Shown here piece by piece: positions 25,305 to 35,600 of a stretch of DNA of 64,000 nucleotides. Source of the stretch: Bacteriovoracaceae bacterium UBA6153 (GTDB lineage Bacteria > Bdellovibrionota > Bacteriovoracia > Bacteriovoracales > Bacteriovoracaceae); contig DIUR01000028.1 of NCBI GenBank assembly GCA_002428265.1, positions 1-64,000 of the forward strand. Reading direction: 5' to 3'. Within the stretch, counting starts at the first letter, position 1; every line of letters begins with the position of its first letter. The notes beneath the pieces were generated by a model. It worked only from the letters and a program-made list of their open reading frames with translations, made no database searches and was not told the DNA's origin. Made by a program: the position numbers and the translations under genes.

Positions 25305-26864
25305 TTATTTCGCAATCCCTACTGCTTTTGTTTCACGAAGAACTGTAATTTTAATTGTACCTGGGTACGACATTTCTTCTTCGATCTTCTTAGCGATATC
25401 GCGAGATAACATGACTGTTTCTTCATCTGTTACACGATCATTTTCAACGAAAACTCTTACTTCACGTCCACCAGAGATTGCGTATGACTTCGAAACACCT
25501 TCGAAAGAGTTTACGATATCTTCAATGTCAGTAAGACGAGAAACGTATGATTCCATCATTGCTTTTCTAGCACCTGGACGAGCTCCTGAAAGCGCATCTG
25601 AAGCTGCTACAAGGTGAGCAAGAACTGATTCTGGTTTTTCATCGTCATGGTGAGCACGAACCGCGTGAACGATATCTGGAGACTCTCCATATTTTTTCAG
25701 GAAGTCAGCACCAACAACAGCGTGAGAACCTTCTGCTGAAGCATCAATAACTTTACCTACATCGTGAAGAAGAGCAGCACGACGAGCTTGTTTTACGTTT
25801 AATCCAAGTTCAGCGGCCATAGCTCCACAAACGAATGCGGCTTCAATAGCATGTTGATATTGGTTTTGAGTGTATGAAGTTCTCCATTGAAGAGCTCCAA
25901 CTAACTTTAAAACTTCAGGGTGAATACCGTGAACTCCGATTTCCATCTGAGCTTTTTCACCAAGATCTCTTAACTGTCTTTCCATTTCAGCTTTTGATTT
26001 GTCATGAAATTCTTCAATCTTAGCAGGGTGAATACGACCATCAGCAATTAGCTTCTGGATAACCATTCTTGCAATTTCTTTTCTTACTACGTTGAATGAA
26101 GAGATAACGACGACTTCTGGAGTATCATCAATAATTAAATCGACACCACAAATCTGCTCGAAAGCTCTGATGTTTCTACCTTCACGACCAATCAGACGAC
26201 CTTTAACATCATCACTTGGAAGTTCAACTGAACCGATAGTTTTTTCACCTACGTATTCACCAGCAAATCTTTGAATCGCAATTCCCACGATTCTTTTTGA
26301 TTTTGCTTCTGCATCTTCTTTTGTTTCTTCTTCAATACGTCTTAAAATCTTTCCGAAATCTACGCGGGCTTCTTCTTCCATAGCGCGAAGTAGTTCACCT
26401 TTAGCTTCTTCTTTTGTAAGCTGAGCTACTTGAGCAAGCTTATCGTTAAATTCGTTTTGCTTATTTTTGATTCTTTCAGACTCTTCTTCGTGAATTTTTT
26501 TAGCGACTTCGTATTGAATTTCTTTTTCTTTTAAAACTTTAACTTCTTTTTCATGCTCTTCAATCTTGCGGTCTAGTGTTGCATCTTTTTTAGCAACTTC
26601 GCGCTCTTGATTTTTAATTTCGTTCGTACGGTTTGCGATTTCGCGGTCTAGTTTTTCTTTTTCTTCACGAGCAATTTCTTTTGCTTCCTGGCGGGCCTTA
26701 TACTTAACTTCATCGGCGTGCTTCTTAGCTTTTTCGATGATGTCAGATCCCTTGCCTTCTTTTTCTTTAATATCTTTCTGGACTTGAGCGTTTTTCATCA
26801 TGAAACCGACAACAGCTCCAATGATGGCAAAAACAACTGCTGCCACTATTACGTAAATATTCAT
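25305..26864 (-). CDS. rny: Ribonuclease Y
   Basis: A 519-residue membrane-anchored endoribonuclease. It has an N-terminal transmembrane helix (residues 1-25), a long lysine/glutamate coiled coil (30-200), a KH domain (GRLIGREGRNIRAFE) and an HD domain with LLHDVGKVID. All parts are intact and the length is standard. It starts mRNA decay at the membrane. It lies 18 bases after fau. Confidence 0.97.
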   Translation of the reverse strand: MNIYVIVAAVVFAIIGAVVGFMMKNAQVQKDIKEKEGKGSDIIEKAKKHADEVKYKARQEAKEIAREEKEKLDREIANRTNEIKNQEREVAKKDATLDRKIEEHEKEVKVLKEKEIQYEVAKKIHEEESERIKNKQNEFNDKLAQVAQLTKEEAKGELLRAMEEEARVDFGKILRRIEEETKEDAEAKSKRIVGIAIQRFAGEYVGEKTIGSVELPSDDVKGRLIGREGRNIRAFEQICGVDLIIDDTPEVVVISSFNVVRKEIARMVIQKLIADGRIHPAKIEEFHDKSKAEMERQLRDLGEKAQMEIGVHGIHPEVLKLVGALQWRTSYTQNQYQHAIEAAFVCGAMAAELGLNVKQARRAALLHDVGKVIDASAEGSHAVVGADFLKKYGESPDIVHAVRAHHDDEKPESVLAHLVAASDALSGARPGARKAMMESYVSRLTDIEDIVNSFEGVSKSYAISGGREVRVFVENDRVTDEETVMLSRDIAKKIEEEMSYPGTIKITVLRETKAVGIAK

Positions 26865-26882
26865 ATATGAGACTCCTTTAGC

Positions 26883-27446
26883 CTAAACATTTATTTTGTA
26901 TATTTGCTGGTCTGTGACCACAAAATTCATTAATACATCATGAGCATCAACTGGAAGGTCCGACTCTAACTGGGCCTCAAAAGCTATTCCGATTTTTATC
27001 GCGGAATGATTTTCAAGATACCTGTCGTAAAATCCTTTCCCTCTGCCCAATCGCTTACCTGTCTTAGTAAAACCTAATCCAGGGACGATTATTATTTCGG
27101 GAGAAACCTCAGGAGCACTTTTTAGTGGCCCCAAAATATTCACTCCAAAATCCTGACTCACAACAAGTTCGCTCATTTGCGCCAACCGGTAAATCATCAT
27201 TTCATTCGCGTAAGCAGGATACGCTGTTATTTTTTTGAACTCTTCCTCCAGACTTAAAAACCAAAGTGGCTCTTTTAGGATGGGAGCAAAAACTCCAATA
27301 GCTGAATGTCTTTGAATAACGGATAAACGATTTAAGAGATTATTGAGATTCTTAGATACTTTGAGGCTTAGCTCTTTGTACTCCAGATCTGAGATCAAAG
27401 ACAACTTAGTCTTTAATTCTAATCTCAGCTCTGATTTCGTTCCCAA
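26883..27446 (-). CDS. 5-formyltetrahydrofolate cyclo-ligase
   Basis: A 187-residue ATP-dependent enzyme that turns 5-formyl-THF into 5,10-methenyl-THF. The family motif GRGKGFYDRYL is present near residues 133-143, preceded by VPGLGFTKTGKR. It lies 8 bases from zapA, an arrangement conserved in many proteobacteria, where the two genes often flank 6S RNA. No 6S-like RNA fits in the gap here. Confidence 0.9.
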   Translation of the reverse strand: MGTKSELRLELKTKLSLISDLEYKELSLKVSKNLNNLLNRLSVIQRHSAIGVFAPILKEPLWFLSLEEEFKKITAYPAYANEMMIYRLAQMSELVVSQDFGVNILGPLKSAPEVSPEIIIVPGLGFTKTGKRLGRGKGFYDRYLENHSAIKIGIAFEAQLESDLPVDAHDVLMNFVVTDQQIYKINV

Positions 27447-27454
27447 AAAAACTC

Positions 27455-27763
27455 TTAACGGGTGGTAGGAGAAACCTCTTCGATGTATTGAAGAGCATCA
27501 ACTGCAGTTAAGCGCAGCTGACTAATATTTTCGCGATACTCTTTTTCCAGGGCCAGTTTTTCACCTGCAAATTGCAATGCTAGCAACACGGCCACCTGGT
27601 GAGGTGCGAGTTGCGGTGATTTTCTAAATATTTTAGAAGCCTCAGTTTGAACAAATCCGACGATATCAGTTGGGCTAATTCCTTCAAGCTTCTCATCTTG
27701 TTTGAGCTTGATTTTATAGCCTAATACTTCAAAAACTTCTTGAATTTCTCTTTCGTTATTCAT
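27455..27763 (-). CDS. zapA: Cell division protein ZapA
   Basis: A small protein of 102 residues (or 114 if TTG 27799 is used) with the ZapA pattern: a short beta head with GYKIKLKQDEKLE and a C-terminal helical coiled coil (VAVLLALQFAGEKLALEKEY). It would bundle FtsZ filaments at midcell. ATG 27763 is chosen because the domain starts there, although the Shine-Dalgarno is poor. It lies between ftsY and the folate gene on the same strand. Confidence 0.8.
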   Translation of the reverse strand: MNNEREIQEVFEVLGYKIKLKQDEKLEGISPTDIVGFVQTEASKIFRKSPQLAPHQVAVLLALQFAGEKLALEKEYRENISQLRLTAVDALQYIEEVSPTTR

Positions 27764-27843
27764 TGTATTAAGAGTAAACGATGGACGAATTTTCGTCAAA
27801 CAAAATGCCTTGCATGATTACTTACGATCCGCTTTGAAAACGC

Positions 27844-28968
27844 CTACATCCCCAATAGAGCACGCAGGTAATCATCTACCTTGAAGATGTCCAGGTCCTC
27901 AGCGCTCTCTCCAACTCCAATATAGGCGATAGGAAGTTTTAATTGCTCCACTATCGTCACAGCACTTCCGGCCTTCGAAGAGCCATCGCATTTTGTGAAG
28001 ATTAAGCCAGTTAGACCCAAAGTTTTGTGAAACTCTTCGGCTTGACGAAGAGCATTTTGACCAGTGATAGCATCGATCACCAGTAGGATTTGGTGAGGAG
28101 CTTCTGCGTCTAGTTTCTTTAAAACGTTTTTACTTTTAGCGAGCTCATCCATTAAGTTTTCTTTAGTGTGAAGACGTCCTGCTGTGTCGAGAATGCAGTA
28201 ATCGGCCTTTTGGTTGATCGCAGCTTGAAGAGCGTCATAACCAACACCTGAAGGATTGGCCCCTTCTTTTGCTCTAATCATCGTCGCCCCTGCTCTATCA
28301 CACCAGACTTGAAGCTGATCAACTGCGGCCGCTCTAAAAGTGTCACATGCACCAACAACAACACTTGCTCCTTGAGCACGAAGTTTCGTCGCAAGCTTTC
28401 CAATCGTCGTTGTTTTACCAGCGCCGTTAACTCCAACCACCATAATAACTTTTGTTTTTCCTTCTTCAGATTTTTTAAAAGTATAGAGATCACTGTCTAC
28501 TTTTTCTTGAATAGGCTTCATTTTATTTTTTAGAAAATCGAATAAGAAAGTTTTAAAACTCTCTTCAGTAAGTCTTTCTTCTTTGTTTTTCTTTTTCACT
28601 TCTTCAATCAATTCAGCGACAGTCGCTGTTCCAATATCTGCACTATAGAGAAGCTCTTCAATTGACTCGATTGTCTCTTCATCAAGAGTCGGTCCCGAGA
28701 ATAATCCTGATAGTTTTCCCCAAACTTCTTGTCGAGATCTACTAAGGCCAAGCTTTAAGCGTTCAGTAAATGAGATTTCTTTTTTAGCAGGTTCAACCTT
28801 AACTGGTTCAGTCTTAATTGGTTCGGCTGCTTTAACAATTTCTTGTAGCTCTGGTCTATGAGCTTCAGGAGCTTTCGTAATAACCGGCTTAGAAGGCTTC
28901 TTTTTAAGAACTAAAAAAGCAATAACTGCGATAACTAAAACGCCGATGACAATATATAATGAATCCAT
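27844..28968 (-). CDS. ftsY: Signal recognition particle receptor FtsY
   Basis: A 374-residue SRP receptor GTPase. An N-terminal transmembrane helix (residues 3-21) is followed by a Lys/Pro/Glu-rich linker and the NG domain, with P-loop GVNGAGKTTTIGKLA, DTAGRLH and TKCDG. It docks SRP-ribosome complexes at the membrane for cotranslational insertion. The membrane helix and short linker differ from the long acidic A domain of enterobacteria. Confidence 0.97.
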   Translation of the reverse strand: MDSLYIVIGVLVIAVIAFLVLKKKPSKPVITKAPEAHRPELQEIVKAAEPIKTEPVKVEPAKKEISFTERLKLGLSRSRQEVWGKLSGLFSGPTLDEETIESIEELLYSADIGTATVAELIEEVKKKNKEERLTEESFKTFLFDFLKNKMKPIQEKVDSDLYTFKKSEEGKTKVIMVVGVNGAGKTTTIGKLATKLRAQGASVVVGACDTFRAAAVDQLQVWCDRAGATMIRAKEGANPSGVGYDALQAAINQKADYCILDTAGRLHTKENLMDELAKSKNVLKKLDAEAPHQILLVIDAITGQNALRQAEEFHKTLGLTGLIFTKCDGSSKAGSAVTIVEQLKLPIAYIGVGESAEDLDIFKVDDYLRALLGM

Positions 28969-29039
28969 TGATATCCTTAAGTTTATGAGACCTGCTTACG
29001 AGACAACAGAAGATAAATGATCTGGTTGATTTTTTCAAT

Positions 29040-29067
29040 TTGCACAGCACGGGATTTGTCATATATA
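29040..29067 (+). promoter_or_regulatory. Promoter of epmA, close to the start codon
   Basis: TTGCAC (29040-29045) is followed after 16 bases by TATATA (29062-29067). ATG 29078 lies 10 bases further and no Shine-Dalgarno is present, so the leader would be only a few bases long. Confidence 0.5.
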
Positions 29068-29077
29068 AACAAACTAT

Positions 29078-30049
29078 ATGCGCAAAGTTAAACTACAGGC
29101 CCAATTCCAGCTTCTTTGGGCGATTAGACAATTTTTTTCAAAGCAAGGCTTCCAGGATGTCATGCCTCCTCCCATGGTAACTAACCCTGGAATGGAAACT
29201 CACATCCATCCTTTCAAAGTTGGACATGCCAATACACTTCGTTTTTCACAATGGTACTTAAACACATCGCCTGAGTTTCATATGAAAGAATTACTTTCTA
29301 TGGGCTTCGATAATATTTTTTCTCTTGGTTATGCTTTTAGAGATGAGCCAAATGCCACACATCACCGTCCACAATTTTTAATGCTGGAATGGTATCGAAC
29401 TAATGCTCACTACACTAAAATCATGGATGATTGCGAAGAACTTTTTAAATTCTCAGTGCAGTCTCTTAGTGAAAAAAATCTTCCAGTCGATCAGGATCTT
29501 TTAAAAACCGACTTCCAAAGAGCAACTATCCAAGAAATTTTTAGCGACATGCTTAAGGTTGATATTCTCAACTTCTTAGATAAAAAAGATTTGAAAGAAT
29601 TGATTGAAAAAGATTTCAAAGATGTTCCTCTTCCGGTTATGGGAGAAGAACTCTCATGGGATGATTATTACTTCTTACTTTTTCTTAATAAAATTGAGCC
29701 GCATCTCGCCCATTATCCGTACTTACTTCTTTATGAGTTCCCAAATCACCTGAGCGCCCTTTCAACAATCAAAGAAAGTGACCCAAGAGTTTGTGAGCGA
29801 TTTGAGATTTATGCAAAAGGAGTTGAGCTCTGCAACTGTTTTAATGAATTAAGAGATATCAAAATTCAAAAAGAGCGCTTTTTATTTCAGGCAGAAGAAA
29901 AACAAAAACTTTACGGCTACTCACTTCCTGAACCGACAGTACTCTACTCTGCACTCGAAAAAGGATTTCCTCCCTCTGCTGGAATTGCATTAGGAGTAGA
30001 AAGACTTTTAAGAGTTCTAACAGGAATTGAAAACCCTTTCTGGGATTAA
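29078..30049 (+). CDS. epmA: EF-P--lysine lysyltransferase (EpmA/GenX/PoxA)
   Basis: A 323-residue class II lysyl-tRNA-synthetase-like enzyme without an anticodon-binding domain, the mark of EpmA. Motif 2 appears as FRDEPNATHHRPQFLMLEWY and motif 3 as GIALGVERLLRVL. It would attach beta-lysine to EF-P, helping ribosomes through polyproline stretches. EpmB and EF-P are not in the window. It ends 1 base before a convergent gene. Confidence 0.93.
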   Translation: MRKVKLQAQFQLLWAIRQFFSKQGFQDVMPPPMVTNPGMETHIHPFKVGHANTLRFSQWYLNTSPEFHMKELLSMGFDNIFSLGYAFRDEPNATHHRPQFLMLEWYRTNAHYTKIMDDCEELFKFSVQSLSEKNLPVDQDLLKTDFQRATIQEIFSDMLKVDILNFLDKKDLKELIEKDFKDVPLPVMGEELSWDDYYFLLFLNKIEPHLAHYPYLLLYEFPNHLSALSTIKESDPRVCERFEIYAKGVELCNCFNELRDIKIQKERFLFQAEEKQKLYGYSLPEPTVLYSALEKGFPPSAGIALGVERLLRVLTGIENPFWD

Positions 30050-30050
30050 A

Positions 30051-30863
30051 TTAAATCATTGAATTAAATGCTGAGTGAATCTTAATCACTAGTTCAGACT
30101 TAATATGCTGAACTGGGACTTTACTCGCCCATGCTTTATGATCAACGGCACTTGTATTTTTTCTCATCTTGTTTGACCAGATTGCCGGAAATTTTGCGGC
30201 CAGGTCAGCAGACATAATAGCATACCATCTCTCTAGTCCGTCACGGTCTTCACCGAAAGCATCAGAGACCTCAAGGGCCTTTTCACCAATTAAGCGCTTT
30301 AATGTGAAGACACTCATACCTTCAAAACTTTTCTTCTGAACTTTTCTTCCAAAATATTTGTCATAAAAATAAACCGCGAAATCTGCTGTGACACTTTTAA
30401 CTGGTTTATCCCAGTTTTCCATTCCACCATAAACATTGTCGAGAACCAGCATGCGATAAACACCTTCTCTCGTCCCACCTTGTGAGAGGACATTCATCAT
30501 TTTTGCAATTTCGTCTTCATTAGGTTTTGTCTGTCTTGTTGTCTCGTAAATTTCTTGGATAAAAGCGTAGTTAAATTTCTCTTCAACTTCAGGCTTAATA
30601 ACAATAGTGTCTTTTTTTCTGTCGTACACCGCAGTTGATTTCGCATTGTCTTCAATCTTGGGAATCGCTGGCATAATCAGATCTGTCGACTTAACACCAA
30701 CATCCTCTGCTCCAATCAATTTAACAGTCCACTCTTCTCCAACGATTTTCATCAACGTCGGTCTCATCTTTTCGACGATAGATTTTTCCTTAGTAGGTGC
30801 CTGAGCTTGAGCATTAAGCATATGAATTGAAAGTGCTAAAACAAAAATAACTGCTAATCTCAA
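30051..30863 (-). CDS. Exported protein of unknown function
   Basis: A 270-residue protein with a clear signal peptide (residues 1-20, ending NAQAQA) and no later membrane helix, so it should be periplasmic. The body is helical, with conserved-looking segments TREGVYRMLVLDNVYGG and FGEDRDGLERWYAIM, but I recognise no family. TTG 30863 is the start, preceded by a strong AGGAGGGA. Confidence 0.65.
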   Translation of the reverse strand: MRLAVIFVLALSIHMLNAQAQAPTKEKSIVEKMRPTLMKIVGEEWTVKLIGAEDVGVKSTDLIMPAIPKIEDNAKSTAVYDRKKDTIVIKPEVEEKFNYAFIQEIYETTRQTKPNEDEIAKMMNVLSQGGTREGVYRMLVLDNVYGGMENWDKPVKSVTADFAVYFYDKYFGRKVQKKSFEGMSVFTLKRLIGEKALEVSDAFGEDRDGLERWYAIMSADLAAKFPAIWSNKMRKNTSAVDHKAWASKVPVQHIKSELVIKIHSAFNSMI

Positions 30864-30931
30864 GACAATCCCTCCTGGAGTATTGGATTAATACAGTTTA
30901 GCTGTGATTTTTTTATTTAATAGATGGAAAT

Positions 30932-31135
30932 TTAGTTCTTTGGATTGCGATACAAGATTAATTGCTCTTTTAGTAAATCAAATTTCTGGGATGTTAGTGG
31001 AAGGATTTTATCAACTAATTCAGGATTCGTTCGCCATTCTTCATTCATCAGCTCTAGTGCAGACATTAATGCAGATAACGTGGAATTTATATCGTGAGTA
31101 AGATCAATCGTTAGCTGGTCATTGAGCTTTGTCAT
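30932..31135 (-). CDS. DHp-only histidine-kinase-like small protein
   Basis: A 67-residue protein containing LTHDINSTLSALMSALELM, which looks like helix 1 of a HisKA dimerisation and phosphoacceptor domain, with the H-D pair in place. There is no ATPase domain. Its start overlaps the end of the NtrC-type regulator gene by 17 bases, so the two are coupled. It could be a phosphotransfer partner, a phosphatase or decoy for the regulator, or the relic of a kinase. Confidence 0.55.
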   Translation of the reverse strand: MTKLNDQLTIDLTHDINSTLSALMSALELMNEEWRTNPELVDKILPLTSQKFDLLKEQLILYRNPKN

Positions 31136-32462
31136 GGTTGACTCCCTTTGCTTTTACATTTGTCATAATTCGGTAAAAAGAATTATTAGAAAGCTTTAGA
31201 TCCACTAATGTTTTTCTGACTTTTCCTTGATTTTCATTAAGAGTCTTTTCCAATATCTGTGTTTCAATTTTTTCCAAATAGGCTGGAAGACCAATCGCCT
31301 TTATATGATCCAGATTAAACTCTTCAAGAGTAGTGCTCGAAATTGCATTTTGAAGAAGAGATAATACATCCGACTCTTCAATAATTCCTTTATCACTGCT
31401 TCTTAAGACTTCGATAACCTTTTGCAATTCTCGAATATTTCCTGGCCATGAATAAGAGGCCATAGCAGCTCTCGCATCTTTAGATAGAACAATTCTTCTC
31501 TTATTCTTTTTTAAGAAAAAGTTTATAAGATTATCAATATCAGATTTCCTTTCACGAAGAGACTTTAAATAAACATTAAATCCCTCAAGGCGATAAAGAA
31601 AATCTTCTCTAAATTCACCGGCCTTAATTTTACTTTTTAAATCTTCACAAGTCGCACTGATAAGTCTGAAATCGGAAGTAACACTTTTTTCTGAACCCAC
31701 TGGATAAAACGTTTTTTCTTCAATGGCCTTTAATAATTTCTTTTGAAGATTCACTGGAAGAGTGGCTATTTCATCTAAGAATAAAATTCCACCAGAGGCC
31801 AGCTCCATCAAACCTTTTTTAGTCTTTACTGCTCCAGTAAAAGCACCTTTTTCATGTCCAAATAATTCTGACTCCAACAAGTTCTCAGAAATTTCAGCGC
31901 AATTTAAATGAATAAAAGGTCTGTTAACACCAATGAGTTCATGAATATATTTAGCTAAAAAGGTTTTACCTGTTCCAGACTCTCCCGTAAGAAGAATAGG
32001 ATGATTTCCAAACACTGCCTGTTCAATTGTTTTAAGCTGAGACTTTAACTCATCATCATTTGTAAGAAGAGCTTCTTTTAATTTTCCCAATAAATCGACA
32101 TTGGAATGCTGGTATTTCTTAATCACTGCTTCTATAGAATCTTTTGAAAATGGTTTCGATAAATAATCATTGCATCCCAAGCGGTAAGCTTCCTCAATGA
32201 CAGCATCATCTTCTCTTCCACTTAAAACGACCGAGTGGATACTTTTAGACTTAAGAGCTTCTAGAACCTTAAGCCCTGCCAGCTGAGACTCCAGGTCAAG
32301 GTCCACGAAGGCCATATCATAATCGGATGATTTAAGAGCATCTAATGCCTCTTGGGCGCTTTGGGCCTCATTAACCATGCCTACAGACTCAAGTCGGCTC
32401 TTTAAGCTCAGCCTTGATAGTAAGTCATCTTCAACCAGGAGAATGCGTATTTTTTGTTTCAT
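31119..32462 (-). CDS. NtrC-type sigma54 response regulator
   Basis: A 447-residue regulator. The N-terminal receiver has the phosphoacceptor Asp in MAFVDLDLES and conserved Lys in LSKPF. The AAA+ domain has Walker A GESGTGKTFL and the sigma54 contact loop GAFTGA. The C-terminal Fis-type helix-turn-helix follows SWPGNIRELQ. It would activate sigma54 promoters when phosphorylated; no complete kinase is adjacent, only a DHp-like fragment. The promoter lies so close to the ATG that the mRNA should be leaderless. Confidence 0.93.
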   Translation of the reverse strand: MKQKIRILLVEDDLLSRLSLKSRLESVGMVNEAQSAQEALDALKSSDYDMAFVDLDLESQLAGLKVLEALKSKSIHSVVLSGREDDAVIEEAYRLGCNDYLSKPFSKDSIEAVIKKYQHSNVDLLGKLKEALLTNDDELKSQLKTIEQAVFGNHPILLTGESGTGKTFLAKYIHELIGVNRPFIHLNCAEISENLLESELFGHEKGAFTGAVKTKKGLMELASGGILFLDEIATLPVNLQKKLLKAIEEKTFYPVGSEKSVTSDFRLISATCEDLKSKIKAGEFREDFLYRLEGFNVYLKSLRERKSDIDNLINFFLKKNKRRIVLSKDARAAMASYSWPGNIRELQKVIEVLRSSDKGIIEESDVLSLLQNAISSTTLEEFNLDHIKAIGLPAYLEKIETQILEKTLNENQGKVRKTLVDLKLSNNSFYRIMTNVKAKGVNHDKAQ

Positions 32463-32471
32463 AGTAAGGGA

Positions 32472-32500
32472 ATCATAAAGAGATTTCGTATACGGTTCAA
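32472..32500 (-). promoter_or_regulatory. Promoter of the NtrC-type regulator gene
   Basis: On the minus strand TTGAAC (32495-32500) is followed after 17 bases by TATGAT (32472-32477). ATG 32462 is 9 bases beyond and there is no Shine-Dalgarno. Confidence 0.6.
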
Positions 32501-32653
32501 GGAAGTCGGCCTAACCCTATAATAATTCCTCAGTGCCCAGAAAAAGTTGCAAACAAATGGTTGATTTTAATGGTCTGTTTTTATTAAGAGACTGAAATCA
32601 TTTTGTTTTAGGACATTGCTAAATATTTATCAGATTTTAACGATAATAGAGAT

Positions 32654-35600
32654 ATGAAAACGTTTAATACAAAACTCATCGTTTCTCTATTCATCACTCT
32701 AATTATGACTGGTTGTATGCCTGATAGCATGACCAAGTTCAAAAAGGACGAGCCCAAAAAAGCTGCGAACACAGACAATGTGCCAGTGGTCGATGAAGAA
32801 GGTAACGTTGTCGATACTTCAGAGTTTATAAATCCTACAACATTTAAATATCGTTATGACTTAGGCACTACACAAATAAGTGAAGCCTTTGTTTCAGAAG
32901 GATCTAATCTTGCGCTTTCTCCAATTCTTGATGGAAGTGTTGGTCTATCTAGCATGGTAAGCAAAACTTTTTTAAATTGTACTATTTCTCCTGCTCTACC
33001 TGGTGGCTTAAGCATTGATAAAAGTGCCACAACAGAGGCCTGTAAAATTACTGGAAAACCTATTGCTATTTCTACAGATCCTCTGAATCCTGGAAAGCCG
33101 ATTAATTATACAATCACTCTTTCCTACATTAAAAAAGGTGGCAGTGTTGGTACAATCTCAACATCACTAGCAATTGGAGTGTACTCTCCAGTTATTGATT
33201 TCAGCTATACACAAAATGAGAAAATTCTCTTCACTGTTGGGGTAAACTCAGGAACACTTAATACTGCTACGACTAGCACTAACGTAGATATTCCTTACCT
33301 CAGAACTGGATTTGTCACTTCAGAATCTGGAACAATTGGAGTCATCAAGTTCATTGATACAATCAATAGTAAAATTGGTGTTGCTAAATTAGTTCCACTC
33401 AGAGTTACAAACCTCGCAAGCCTTGGTTTACCTGCAACTGAATATGTTGGCTTACTTGCTCCTAAATTTATCAGCGCAGCTGGCGGAAAATCAGCAAAAG
33501 TCATCAGGGTTTCAGCAGCCACAAGCACAATCTACGTTGAAATGTTATCTTCGGCCATGTTCAATGCTGGAGATGCCTTAGATAATGAAAAGAATTTTGT
33601 AAGCAACTCAGGAACAGTTGTCGCTGAATTAATTGAAAATTATTCATTTGCTAGAATCAACAATATTATTAGCCTAGATAATAACATTCAGTATTTTTCA
33701 GATAAGTATATTGTAACCATTATATCTCGTGCCTATGAAGTTAATAAGACTTTTGGTGTAGATCATTCAAGACTATTAGTACAAACAAGATTTCCATATA
33801 CATTAGTTCCTGAAAATGGGGCTAGGTTTACAGTAGCTCCTCAGTTGCCTGATGGTTTAGTCCTTAATGAAAGTACTGGTGAAATTAGCGGTGCTTTTGC
33901 TGATGTTGTAGACCCTACAACTTATGTTGTTACAGCTACCAATAGAATAAGTAACTATTCAGTAAATTTAAACTTAAGTGCTATCAAAAAACCAAATGAT
34001 CTAAGCTACACAACTAGACAATTGATGGCAGTAAAAAACACTACCAAGTTTATTGAAGCAGAAAAAATTATACGACCAATGACTCCACCTCTAACTGTTA
34101 CAATTGTAGGTAACATACTAAAAAAATTCGATAGTGGTGCAGCTGCTGGAGATAATAGATATAAATTAAGTGTAGACACAATCAGTGGTTCATTTGCTGC
34201 TGCTTCAAGCTTAGACAGTGGAAATTTCTTCTACAGTGAAAAATCATTTGTTCCAGCAACTGCAATTGCTCCTGTTGCATCAACTCCAGCAACAACTCCA
34301 ATTATTGTTAATTACAACCTCGCAATCGAAGTTATTTCAACTTCTGGATTTACAATTGGTGGCTACGCTTCAACTAGTCAGGGCTCACTTGCACGTATTG
34401 TAGCGATTGAAGGAAATACTTTATTTGTTCAAACAATCGCGAACTCTGATCCTGCCGTCATTGTTCCATTCCAGGAAAGATCAGGGATGGCTGCAAATAT
34501 AATTGGTAACCAAGCTGTGTTTGCAGACAGCACGTCAACTACTTCGATCACTCAATTGGAATCTAATATAGTAGACATTAAAAGAGGTTCAACAACTGGA
34601 TCTCCCGTGTTCGCCCCAGGTAAAGATATTACTTCGTCTGGTGACTTGGCCGGTTATATTTATTCTATTAGCTCTACTGATCCTACAATTGTTTCAGCGA
34701 GCAACATCACAAGAAAACCCGGCTCCACTGCAACTTTTAAATACAACCAAAACTTATTTGCTGATGAGTCAGTGGAATTGGTCCCAACAAATTATTCGGT
34801 CATTGAAAATGTTTACTCTAAACCAAATATTTATGTTCTTGAAGTTGGAAAATATTCTGAAATTCAGTCAAATATTTCTAGCGGAAACAGTATTTCATAC
34901 TCAATCACTCCACCGCTCCCTACTGGATTAACTTTTGATCCTAAAACGGGATTAATCAGCGGTACTCCCAGCATTAGAACAACCATGAAAGATTATTTGA
35001 TTACAGCTACAAACTTAATTGGAAAATCAGCATTCCCTATTGAACTCGAAATTAGAGACTATTTTAGAATTACTGACGGCTCTGGTGCTTCAACTTCCAT
35101 AATGCACAAGTATGGCTCTTTCAAAAACAACAGAGAGTGTAAGATTAATGCAACTGATATTGTAGAAGGCGATGGAGATCTGGATGTTAGATGTATTTTA
35201 GATATCGAAGAAGAAGAGTTGCATAATACAAGACTTAAATTTCTTTCAAGCGCTGGCGCTGGAATTTGTGAGTTTGTTGAAGTTGAGCCATTTTCATTTT
35301 GGTCATTTTCACCAATAAGAACTCCTCCTAGTACCGTAGTTAATATAAGACCAACATGTGTGGCAGCAGGTGTAAACGGTGTACCGGCAGACGCTGTTCT
35401 AACAGCGCCAAGATGTGCTGGAAACTATGAACCCTTAGGTGGTCCAAACTGTGATAGTGGAACCTATACATTAATCACATATGCTGGTTCGGATGCGAAT
35501 TCAGATGGTGACTGTGCAGACCCTGGAGAAATATCTGCAGCCACGCCGGTTACTATTCAGTGTAATGGTAGAAAAATTAACTGTCTTGATGGGCCGGTAA

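Noticed and set aside
27447..27454. 6S RNA between zapA and the folate cyclo-ligase gene
   Set aside because: The gap is only 8 bases, too short for the RNA often found there in other proteobacteria.
32463..32653. Sigma54 promoter before the Ig-like lipoprotein gene
   Set aside because: TTGCA occurs near 32550, but no GG doublet lies at the needed distance upstream.
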